Of a stretch of 54,867 bases of DNA, positions 8,384 to 17,200 are shown piece by piece (positions within the stretch are counted from its first letter, which is position 1; each line of letters begins with the position of its first letter). This DNA is from Paradesulfitobacterium ferrireducens (lineage in GTDB: Bacteria; Bacillota; Desulfitobacteriia; Desulfitobacteriales; Desulfitobacteriaceae), in NCBI RefSeq assembly GCF_017310645.1, contig NZ_JAFLRH010000042.1:1-54867 (forward strand). Direction: 5' to 3'. The notes under the pieces are model-generated. The model had not been told where the DNA came from and did no database searches. It worked only from the letters and a program-made list of their open reading frames with translations. A program made the translations under genes and the position numbers.

Positions 8384-9178
8384 ATGCTAAGAATAATCAT
8401 TGCAGACGATGAGTTGCCGATTCGCGAGTGGCTGAACTATTGTTTGAAAGATAAAAAGGATAGCCTGGAAATTGTCGGAATAGCATCAGATGGCTTGCAG
8501 GCCCATGAGCTTGCTTTGAAAGAGAAGCCCGATGTGGTAATTATAGATATCAGGATGCCCAAGATGGATGGAATTACTGCGATGAAAAATATTAAAAAGG
8601 TACTGCCTCAGACGGAATTCGTTATTTTGACAAATTACGCTGATTTTTCTTATGCCAAACAAGCCATATCCTGCGGTGCTAAGGAATACATCTTAAAGTC
8701 TGAATTAAGAAGCTCTGAATTAATTGAGATCCTGGCAAAAATAGAAGAGGATCGCTATACTCATCGTGACAGACAAGGAATTTTCAGTCATTTGGAACGT
8801 ACTGCAAAAAATACCCTGACAGAGTATTCCGGTGATCATTACGAAAACCATAAATTTATTGAGGGGGCATTAAATTATATACATGAGCACTATAATGAGG
8901 CCATTTCCCTGGCAGACGTCGCAAGCCAGGTCTATCGGTCCCCTGAGTATTTCAGCCGATTGTTTAAGGAAGTAACCGGAGAAAACTTTAGTATTTATCT
9001 GATTAATTACAGGCTGATGCAGGCAAAGATACTATTGACCCGTACCAATTTAAAAATTACAGAGATTTCTTTTAGAGTTGGCTACCAGAATCCCAGTTAT
9101 TTTTCCAGACTGTATAAGAAGTATATGGGTATTACTCCCGAGGATGAACGGAGAAAAAACGGGGATAAAGCAAAATAG
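8384..9178 (+). CDS. Response regulator, YesN type (REC + AraC HTH)
   Basis: A 264-residue two-domain regulator. The receiver domain (1-120) has the acidic pair IADDE, the phospho-Asp in IIDIRMPKMDG and the K of LKSE. The C-terminus (~160-258) is an AraC/XylS DNA-binding domain with two helix-turn-helix units (ISLADVASQVYRSPEYFSRLFK and ITEISFRVGYQNPSYFSRLYK regions). It is co-transcribed with the kinase (9-bp gap, GGGGGAAA ribosome site). The Bacillus YesN long form has a middle domain that is missing here. The probable target is the promoter ahead of the importer at 9349. Confidence 0.92.
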   Translation: MLRIIIADDELPIREWLNYCLKDKKDSLEIVGIASDGLQAHELALKEKPDVVIIDIRMPKMDGITAMKNIKKVLPQTEFVILTNYADFSYAKQAISCGAKEYILKSELRSSELIEILAKIEEDRYTHRDRQGIFSHLERTAKNTLTEYSGDHYENHKFIEGALNYIHEHYNEAISLADVASQVYRSPEYFSRLFKEVTGENFSIYLINYRLMQAKILLTRTNLKITEISFRVGYQNPSYFSRLYKKYMGITPEDERRKNGDKAK

Positions 9179-9348
9179 TGCAAAATGTCAAAAAAATGAC
9201 AGTCAATGCCTTGCAAAATCAAGATAGTGTTAGTAATTTGACATGGCTGTTACTATCATAACTTGTGATTTTATTTAATAATTGAGTTAACTTAACAGAG
9301 AGCTTGCACGCTCTTAGCATGCATAAGATTTTATTGGGAGGTAAGGGA

Positions 9349-10368
9349 ATGGTTAAGAAAAGGTTCAAACTGACAGCAATTGCCTTGTCTGTAGTCATGC
9401 TGTTTTTACTCGCAGGATGCGGTACGGCAGCCCAATCAGGCAAGAAAGCTGCGGGCGACTACAAAATGGTTCTTATATTACCCGGACCTATTAATGATCA
9501 AAGCTGGAACGCAACAAACTATGCCGGGCTGGTTAAAACCAATAAAACTCTTGGCACTAAAATGGAATACGTTGAAAACGTACAGGCGGCTGATTATGAA
9601 TCTACCTTTAGAAATTACGCAGAGCGTGGTTATGATTTAATCATGGCAGCAGGTACCCAATTTGATGAGGCGGCAAATAAGGTTGCAGCGAGCTATCCTA
9701 AAACAACTTTTACTGTAGTGAATGGCATGGTTAGCAACGGTCCAAATGTCGCGCCAATTTTCCCAAAAGAATATGAGGCAAGTTATATAGCTGCTTTAAT
9801 GGCCGGAGAAGTCACCAAAAACGGCCGATTTGCCACCATTGGCGGTTTCCCCAATAAAGCAATGGAACATTTGCTGGATGTATATGAAAAAGTAGCCGTT
9901 GATATTGCTAAAAAGCGCGGAATTACTGATGCCAAAGCAGTTCGGGCCTATGCAAACAGCTGGGATGATGTCGCTTTAGGCAAACAGATGGGTCAAACAA
10001 TGATTGATAACGGTGCAGATGTGATGTTTGTTTACGCTAACCAGGTTGGTTTAGGTGCTATCCAGGCTGCCAAAGAAAAAGGTGTTAAGTTCATCGGTTT
10101 CTCAGGAGACCAGACAACGATTGATCCCAATACAGTAGTAGGTTCAGTGGTTTTTGATTTTGAAACCTTCTATGTCTGGGCGGTTCAAAAATATCTCAAC
10201 GGAACCTTAGATGGCAATAAAGTGCATGAGGCAGGAATCGCCGAGAATATCTTTAAGCCGGTCTACACGGCGAATCTTAGCAAAGACATCCAAGATAAAG
10301 TTGCGGCAGGAATGGAAAAAGCTAAAAAAGGTGAAATTGATTTTGCTTCAATGTTTGCAAACAAATAA
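9349..10368 (+). CDS. BMP-family (PnrA/BmpA-like) substrate-binding lipoprotein
   Basis: A 339-residue extracellular binding protein of a nucleoside-type ABC importer. The N-terminus is a lipoprotein signal (basic MVKKRFK, hydrophobic core, lipobox LLAGC at ~20-24). The mature part has the BMP/periplasmic-binding-protein-1 fold signs: LPGPINDQSWN at the start of lobe 1, AAGTQFDEAA, and GFSGDQT in lobe 2. Characterised family members bind purine nucleosides (PnrA, Med), but some bind other ligands. ATG 9349 follows GGGAGGTAAGG. It heads an importer operon with the ATPase and two permeases and lies next to the YesMN-type system. Confidence 0.92.
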   Translation: MVKKRFKLTAIALSVVMLFLLAGCGTAAQSGKKAAGDYKMVLILPGPINDQSWNATNYAGLVKTNKTLGTKMEYVENVQAADYESTFRNYAERGYDLIMAAGTQFDEAANKVAASYPKTTFTVVNGMVSNGPNVAPIFPKEYEASYIAALMAGEVTKNGRFATIGGFPNKAMEHLLDVYEKVAVDIAKKRGITDAKAVRAYANSWDDVALGKQMGQTMIDNGADVMFVYANQVGLGAIQAAKEKGVKFIGFSGDQTTIDPNTVVGSVVFDFETFYVWAVQKYLNGTLDGNKVHEAGIAENIFKPVYTANLSKDIQDKVAAGMEKAKKGEIDFASMFANK

Positions 10369-10398
10369 AGATTGCATTTTCAAAACAATATCAATGAG

Positions 10399-10429
10399 AT
10401 TAGCGGTTCCGAGAGGCACCGCTAATTTT
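10399..10429 (+). terminator. Intercistronic hairpin (attenuator)
   Basis: ATTAGCGGT / ACCGCTAAT with a 10-base loop, then TTTTC. It sits between the binding-protein gene and the ATPase gene, where partial termination would give the usual excess of binding protein. Confidence 0.6.
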
Positions 10430-10448
10430 CTGAATAGGCGGTGGCATT

Positions 10449-11981
10449 ATGGAAGCAGCCTTTTTTGAGCTGAGTGGAATCAGCAAATACTTTGCAAAAG
10501 TAATTGCTAATAAAGAGGTTTCCTTTTCGATTCAAAGAGGCGAAGTCTTAGCTTTGTTAGGAGAAAACGGAGCGGGTAAAAGTACGATTATGAAAATCCT
10601 GTACGGACTTTATAAGGCTGACGAAGGGAAAATTTTCAAGGATGGGAAAGAGGTTAAAATACATTCCCCTAAGGAAGCAATGGAGCTTGGAATTTCTATG
10701 ATACAACAGCATTTTTCCCTAGTGCCCGCTCACACTGTAACGGAAAATATTATTTTAGGCAATGTTCACGGAATCATAGAACAGAAGTTTTATCAAGGAG
10801 AAATCAAAAAGCTGGCGGAGCGTTATAACTTTGATGTTGATCCTAATGACTTTATCCGTGACTTGGCAGTAGGTGTTCAACAAAAAGTAGAAATTCTAAA
10901 AGCTTTATATCAAAAAGCAAATCTTTTAATTATGGATGAACCTACTGCAGTCCTAACTCCCCAAGAAGCTGAAAACCTTATGCACTTTGTAAGAGATTTT
11001 ACCGCACAGGGTAATTCGGTTATTTTTATCACTCACAAGCTCAAAGAAGTAATGAGTGTCGCGGATCGGATTATTGTCATGCGGGCGGGAAAGGTTTGCG
11101 GTGATATAAAACGGGATGAGACGGATGAAATAGAGCTGTCCAAATTAATGATAGGCAAGGAGCTAAATGAGATAATCCAAGATGACCAGCAGATAAAGGT
11201 TGATCAGGAAGCACGGTTAGAAATAAACAATGTTACCGTTAAAGGAAAAACCAACGTTCCGTCCTTAAATAATATCTCTTTGACAGTGCACAAGGGGGAA
11301 ATTCTTGGAATTGCAGGCGTCAGCGGGAATGGTCAGCAGGAACTATGTGAAGTAGTGTGTGGTGCTATTTTGCCAACAAGCGGAAGCATTCTCTTGGACG
11401 GGGAGGATATTACTGAAAGAGAAATCCGGGCAAGGATAGACTTGGGAATAGGTTATGTTCCTGCGGATAGAAGCAGGGATGGCATGATCATGGATATGTC
11501 AATTGCCGAGAATATGTTACTGAAAAGCAGTTATGACGGAAAATGGCAAAAACGCGGATTTATTGCTAAAGGAAGGCTTAATCAATACGCACTGCAGGAA
11601 ATCCAGGAATACTCAATTAAGGCTCCTTCGCCGGAGACAATTGTCCATGGCTTATCAGGCGGCAACCAACAAAAAGTAATTTTGGCGCGGGAAGTTGATA
11701 ATGGGGACAAGCTGATAGTTTTTGATCAGCCCACCAGAGGATTAGATCTAGGCGCGGTTAACCACATTCATCAAGTTATTCTAAATGAACGTGCTAAAGG
11801 AAAAAGTATTTTACTAGTATCTACTGAGCTTTCGGAGATTTTTGCCCTTTCTGATAGAATTGCTGTCTTGTACAAGGGAGAAATCCAAGGCATATTTAAC
11901 CGCGCTGAGCTTACCACCGAAAAAATTGGTCTTTTAATGGCTGGATTTCGAGTAGAAGAGGTGAGCCAAGATGCATGCTAA
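10449..11981 (+). CDS. Nucleoside-type ABC importer ATPase (double NBD)
   Basis: A 510-residue protein with two fused nucleotide-binding domains, as in NupO/YufO and sugar importers. NBD1 has Walker A GENGAGKST (~38-46), a divergent signature region (LAVGVQQKVEI) and Walker B LLIMDEPTAVL. NBD2 has a Walker A-like GVSGNGQQE with the Lys/Thr replaced, signature LSGGNQQKV, and a B site LIVFDQPTRGL where Glu is Gln. One catalytically degenerate site is normal for this family. It powers uptake of the ligand bound by the preceding lipoprotein and overlaps the first permease gene by 11 bases, indicating translational coupling. Confidence 0.93.
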   Translation: MEAAFFELSGISKYFAKVIANKEVSFSIQRGEVLALLGENGAGKSTIMKILYGLYKADEGKIFKDGKEVKIHSPKEAMELGISMIQQHFSLVPAHTVTENIILGNVHGIIEQKFYQGEIKKLAERYNFDVDPNDFIRDLAVGVQQKVEILKALYQKANLLIMDEPTAVLTPQEAENLMHFVRDFTAQGNSVIFITHKLKEVMSVADRIIVMRAGKVCGDIKRDETDEIELSKLMIGKELNEIIQDDQQIKVDQEARLEINNVTVKGKTNVPSLNNISLTVHKGEILGIAGVSGNGQQELCEVVCGAILPTSGSILLDGEDITEREIRARIDLGIGYVPADRSRDGMIMDMSIAENMLLKSSYDGKWQKRGFIAKGRLNQYALQEIQEYSIKAPSPETIVHGLSGGNQQKVILAREVDNGDKLIVFDQPTRGLDLGAVNHIHQVILNERAKGKSILLVSTELSEIFALSDRIAVLYKGEIQGIFNRAELTTEKIGLLMAGFRVEEVSQDAC

Positions 11982-13032
11982 GCTAAAAGATCTACTGATC
12001 ACCAACATTCTAGCAATTGTTTTGGGGATCATTGCCAGCGGATTAATGCTCCTTTTTCTTGGTAAAAACCCCGTTAGCGCATATGCTGTACTCATAACGT
12101 CCGTAGTGCGTGACGGATATACTTTCGCTGATATATTTGTAAAAGCAACGCCGTTAATGTTTACGGCCTTAGCTTTTGCTTTTACCTACAAAGCTAATTT
12201 ATATAATATCGGTGCCCAAGGGCAGTTTTACATTGGTGCGGTTATTGCAGCCGCCGGTTCCTTGTTTTTTCAGAACATCCTGCCTAGTGGGCTGGCGCTA
12301 ATCATCACTTTGCTTCTTACGATTGTCGGCGGCGGCCTTTGGGGCGCATTTATTGGCTTTGTAAAGGCCAGGTATAATTCAAATGAATTTTTGGTTAGCA
12401 TGATGTCGACCTATGTAGCATTGGCAATTATGAATTATCTGCTGCGAACTTTTTTAATGGAAACGAAAGGCGAATACCCTCAAACCGACGCGCTCGCAGC
12501 TTCCGTCTGGCTGCCTCGCATCATCCCAGGCACCAGGCTGCATATCGGTTTTGTTTTGGCAGTGCTAGCTTGTATTGGAGTTTGGATTCTGCTTTACAAG
12601 ACTCCTTTGGGTTATCGCATCCGGGCCGTAGGTTATAATTCAAGGGCCGCAAGCATGTCAGGCATCAATGCAAAGAAACTCTATGTTCTGGCATTTTTTA
12701 TCAGCGGAGCATTAGCCGGAGCTGCAGGATTTACCGAAGTCAATGGTGTACAACATATGTTGGTACAAGGCTTTAATTCCGATATCGGGGCAGCGGGCAT
12801 TGGGATTGCGATTTTAGCCAATGGCAGCCCGATAGGCATAATTTTTGCTGCGACCTTATTTGGTGCGCTCAAGGTGGGCGGTACCATAATGGGGCAGATG
12901 TCAGGAATACCTTCAAGTATCATCGAATTGATGCAAGGTTTTGTGATGGTATTTGTAATTTTAGCCTATTTTGTGAGAACCCGTTTGGAAAATAACCGGG
13001 AAAAACGCAAATTACAGAAGGCGGCGGTATAA
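11971..13032 (+). CDS. ABC importer permease 1 (NupP/YufP type)
   Basis: A 353-residue polytopic membrane protein of the BPD_transp_2 (LivHM-like) family with 8-10 hydrophobic helices. The cytoplasmic coupling region GYRIRAVGYNSRAASMSGIN (~215-235) is the family's contact to the ATPase. A basic C-terminal tail follows. The start overlaps the end of the ATPase gene and its last base is the first base of the next permease. With the binding protein, ATPase and second permease it forms a complete heterodimeric importer. Confidence 0.92.
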   Translation: MHAKLKDLLITNILAIVLGIIASGLMLLFLGKNPVSAYAVLITSVVRDGYTFADIFVKATPLMFTALAFAFTYKANLYNIGAQGQFYIGAVIAAAGSLFFQNILPSGLALIITLLLTIVGGGLWGAFIGFVKARYNSNEFLVSMMSTYVALAIMNYLLRTFLMETKGEYPQTDALAASVWLPRIIPGTRLHIGFVLAVLACIGVWILLYKTPLGYRIRAVGYNSRAASMSGINAKKLYVLAFFISGALAGAAGFTEVNGVQHMLVQGFNSDIGAAGIGIAILANGSPIGIIFAATLFGALKVGGTIMGQMSGIPSSIIELMQGFVMVFVILAYFVRTRLENNREKRKLQKAAV

Positions 13033-13946
13033 TGATCAATTTGTTAAGTAGAACCATAATGATGGGGACGCCATTGCTTTTTGGGGCCATAGCAGAAGTA
13101 ATAGCAGAAAGAGCAGGTGTGATGGTAACTGCCATTGAAGGTATCTTTTTAATGGGAGCCTGGGCCGGTTTTGTCGGAGGGTATTTAAGCGGCAGTTTGA
13201 CCGTTGGATTTATATCTGCTATTCTTGCCGGTTTGTTGGTTGCCGCTTTGTATGGATGGATTTGCATTTATTTAAAGCAACATCAAGTTGTCACAGGAGT
13301 GGCAATGAATATTTTGACAGTGGGGCTTTCCGCATTCTTGTATCGGGTGATATTCGGAGTTCCAATAACTCCGCTAACCGTTAATCCGTTAGCAACCATT
13401 CCAATTCCACTGCTTTCGCAAATCCCGGTAATCGGGCAAATACTGTTCAATCAGAATATATTAACCTACGCGATCTATTTGCTGGCACCGCTGTCGTATT
13501 TCATGCTATATAAAACGTCTGTCGGTCTGACGATACGATCTGCGGGTGAGAATCCGGAAGCGGTAGATGTTGCAGGAATTAATGTGCTTACTGTTCGCTT
13601 TATTACAGTGCTTTTGGCAGGTGTTATGGGCGGGGTGGCCGGTGCTTTTTATTCGATTGGCTTTTTGGGCATGTTCAGTACAAACATTATTGGCGGACGC
13701 GGCTGGATCGCATTTGCTATTTGCTTTTTGGGAAATTGGAATCCAAAAGGAGCAGTTATCGGTACTCTGGCTTTCGGATTTGCCGAAGCAATCGCAATAT
13801 ATATGCAGTCTATAGGAAACAATGCGTTATTCCCAAATGAGTTGTTTATTGCTATCCCTTATATCATGACGATTATTTTAACCGTTTCCAGAAAATCATT
13901 TAGTGTACCTGCAAAACTGGGAGTTCCTTATATAAAAGAAAATTGA
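13032..13946 (+). CDS. ABC importer permease 2 (NupQ/YufQ type)
   Basis: A 304-residue membrane protein, the second and shorter permease of the BMP importer. It has 8 or so hydrophobic helices, the conserved N-terminal GTPLLFGAIAEVIAERAG and a cytoplasmic loop GLTIRSAGENPEAVDVAGIN matching the coupling motif of permease 1. Its ATG overlaps the previous stop (TAATG), the classic coupling of this operon type. It is the last gene of the operon and is followed by an inverted repeat. Confidence 0.92.
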   Translation: MINLLSRTIMMGTPLLFGAIAEVIAERAGVMVTAIEGIFLMGAWAGFVGGYLSGSLTVGFISAILAGLLVAALYGWICIYLKQHQVVTGVAMNILTVGLSAFLYRVIFGVPITPLTVNPLATIPIPLLSQIPVIGQILFNQNILTYAIYLLAPLSYFMLYKTSVGLTIRSAGENPEAVDVAGINVLTVRFITVLLAGVMGGVAGAFYSIGFLGMFSTNIIGGRGWIAFAICFLGNWNPKGAVIGTLAFGFAEAIAIYMQSIGNNALFPNELFIAIPYIMTIILTVSRKSFSVPAKLGVPYIKEN

Positions 13947-13960
13947 TTAAAAAAATTCTA

Positions 13961-13987
13961 ACCTAGGCTACGCGGCCTAGGTCGTAT
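13961..13987 (+). terminator. Probable terminator of the importer operon
   Basis: The perfect stem ACCTAGGC / GCCTAGGT with a 6-base loop is followed by CGTATTTTA. The T-run is weak, so efficiency is uncertain. Confidence 0.55.
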
Positions 13988-14044
13988 TTTAATTCCGGAC
14001 TCATCACATCTCCCGAAAAGCCGGCCGGAATATTTCGCGCGCAC

Positions 14045-14073
14045 AGAAGTCATCTCCAAAAGAGATGACTTCT
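14045..14073. repeat. 12-bp perfect inverted repeat
   Basis: AGAAGTCATCTC / GAGATGACTTCT with a 5-base loop, between the importer operon and the NRPS gene. There is no T-run on the plus side, so it may be a bidirectional terminator remnant or a regulatory hairpin. Confidence 0.5.
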
Positions 14074-14148
14074 TGTTGGTGGGGGGATTAGGAGAGACCG
14101 TATAAAAATTGAATCATGCTCTTGTGGTTGGAGAATTAGTATGGCACA

Positions 14149-14229
14149 ATGATGACGCAGAAAGAATTTGCCGGGTATGTCGCAGAAACATTCCGGTTTT
14201 TGAAATGTTTTAACTATTTCAGTTTGTGA
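14149..14229 (+). CDS. Possible 26-residue peptide upstream of the NRPS
   Basis: ATG 14149 lies about 15 bases after TTGGAGAA. The frame reads MMTQKEFAGYVAETFRFLK and ends 57 bases before the NRPS start. It could be a leader peptide, the severed start of a lost gene or chance. No family recognised. Confidence 0.2.
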   Translation: MMTQKEFAGYVAETFRFLKCFNYFSL

Positions 14230-14286
14230 TTAAAAGTATCCAAATGGATAGGTATTGACACTTTTCTTATATGGAGGTATCTACGA

Positions 14287-17200
14287 TTGAATAAATTATA
14301 TCCCTTAACCAATGCCCAGATGTCCATCTGGGTCGCCGATAATCTATATCCCGGGACGAGCCAGGCTGTTTCCTCGGCCACTGTGATTATCCGCGAAAAA
14401 ATTGACTTTGCCCTCATGAACGAGGCCATTAACTTAGTCAGAGAACATAATGATGCACTTCGCATCAGATTAGTCAATCACAACGGCATGCCGCAGCAAT
14501 ACTTTGCCGAATTTGTGAAAAAATATTACGATATTCTGGATTTCAGCTATGAAAACGGTGAATCAGATTATGAAGCATGGGAGCGGAAAATGACGGAGAC
14601 CCCATTTGCCATAATCGACTCCGACCTTTTTGACTTTGCCATGGCCAAATTAAGTGAGCAAAAAAGCATCTGTTACTTTAAATTTCATCATGCCATTACT
14701 GACGCCTGGGGAAATGTTGTGGTGATCGAAAAGACACTTAAAGAATACTGGCAACTCATAAATAATATCAAGACGGATCATTATGAGGAGCCATCCTTTA
14801 TAGAACATATTAATGATGAACTGGAATACCTGGCCTCAGAACGGTTGCAAAAGCATAAGGAATTCTGGTCAGGTGTCTTTGACACCGTTCCTGAATTTAT
14901 AAGCTTCACCGATCATAAAGGTTTTAAGAGCTTGGCCGGCAAAAGAAAAAGTTTTGTCCTGTCCCAGCCCTTGAGTTCGAAACTACAACGTTTTTGCGAG
15001 TCCAATAATGTCTCGCAGTTCAGTGTCTTTTATGCGCTTTTAGCTTTATACCTGGCAAAGAAAAGCAATAAAAAAGATATCGCAATTGAAACCCCGATTT
15101 TGAACCGCTCCGGCAAAAGAGAGAAGAACTCAGCGGGAATGTTTATGAATAATATTCCCACCAGAATCTATGTTGACTCAAGCCTGGATTTTCCGGCCTT
15201 TGTCAGGCACTCCTTCGGTGAACTAAAGAAGTTCATGAGGTACCAGCGCTATCCTCATAGTTATATCCTCAAGGATTTCCGGGAAAAGCATCAGTTCTCC
15301 GGAACGCTGGTGGATGTGACGCTTAATTACTGGAACGTCAAGATAGATTCCGTCATTGAATATGAGGGTGCCTGGAATTACCCTGGCGCACAGCCCAACT
15401 CGCTCTCGGTCGGTGTGAGTGACTGGGATGATACCGGTATACCGGTGTTGTATTATGACTACCTGCTCGAAGTCTTCCGTGAAGAAGACATAGATCAAAT
15501 GCATCACAATCTGTGCGACCTGTTGGCAGACGCTCTGGACAACCCCGGCAAGAAGCTTTCGGAGCTGCAGATGGTGTCCCAGGACGAGTTACATAGGCTG
15601 TTCGTAGAGTTCAATCAGACAGAGCTGCCTTACGAGGCGAAGACCGTATCCGAGCTGTTTGAAGAACAGGTAATAAAGACGCCCAATCACACGGCCGTCG
15701 TCTTTGAAGATCAAAGCTTGACCTACCGTGAACTGAATGAGCGGGCTAATCAACTGGCCCGTTATCTCCATAGTCAAGGGGTAACACACAACTCAATTGT
15801 GGGACTGCTGGTAAACCGCTCGTTAGAAATGGTCATCGGGATTCTTGGGATTCTGAAGGCCGGGGCGGCTTATCTGCCTATGGATCCAGGGTACCCTGGC
15901 GAGAGAATCGCCTATATGCTCGACCAGAGCCATACAAGCCTCACGCTTACGGACAGGGATGACCCTGGAATAAGCACAGACAGAAATTGCCGGTTTTTCA
16001 ATATTTCGCTGAGTAACTCATCAGTTTATGCTTCTGACCATGCTAGCTTAGATCCAAGGCATAAGGCTAATATAGATGACTTAGCCTATGTGATTTATAC
16101 ATCGGGGTCGACCGGCAAGCCCAAAGGGGTTATGGTTCATCACCGTGCCTTATGCAATTTTATTAATGGTATCGCCAGCCAAATTAATCTTGAGCATAAA
16201 ACCATTGTATCCTTAACGACCGTTTCCTTTGATATTTTCTTTTTAGAAACTATCTTGCCTTTGGCTTTAGGAATGAAGGTTATTATTGCCAATGAGCAAG
16301 AACAAACCCTACCTAAATACCTCTTCGGCCTCATTGCTAAACACCAAGTTGAAGTGTTACAAACTACGCCATCAAGGATGAAACTCATATTAAATGAGCA
16401 AGAGAACGATAAAGGCCTAAACCGTTTATCCCACGTATTAATTGGTGGAGAAGAATTTCCGGCGTCATTATTACCTCGTCTCAAACAAGCTACCCGTGCC
16501 AAAATCTATAATCTATATGGACCTACTGAAACAACGGTATGGGCAACTATGAAAGAGCTTACCCAGTATGAAAACATAACAATCGGAAAACCGATCGCCA
16601 ACACTCAAATCTATATATTAAATGGAGATCTTTCTCCCGTCGCGATTGGTTCGGTCGGAGAAATTTTCATCGCCGGGGATGGAGTCTCTTTGGGTTACTT
16701 GCATAACTCCCAATTAACCGAAGAACGCTTCTTGCCTAATCCATATAGACCCGGGCAAACCATGTACCGCACAGGGGATTTGGGACGATGGCTTGAAGAC
16801 GGTGATATCGAATGCTTAGGCCGCAATGACAACCAGGTTAAAATCAGAGGTTTCCGGATTGAGCCGGAAGAAATCGAAGCTTGCCTCTTGGAACATCCTG
16901 GGGTTAAAGAGGCTGTCGTAGCGCTTAAAGAAGACAATACAGGTAAAAAACATCTATGTGCTTACTTAACCGGCGATTCCATGACAAGCAATGAAAGTTT
17001 GAGGTCCCATCTTTTGAAAACTTTGCCGAACTACATGGTTCCGGCTTGGTTTACTTGGCTCAAGACTATACCGCTGACGCCGAACGGGAAGATCGACCGC
17101 CGTGCTTTACCTGACCCCAGCTCAATGAATTACGAGCAGTTGACACAGACTTTTGTTGCTCCCAGAAATGATCGGGAACGGATACTCGCCAGGTTGTGGG

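Noticed and set aside
9179..9348. Purine riboswitch ahead of the nucleoside-type importer
   Set aside because: I could not find the conserved purine-aptamer junction or kissing loops; the two-component system next door explains control better.
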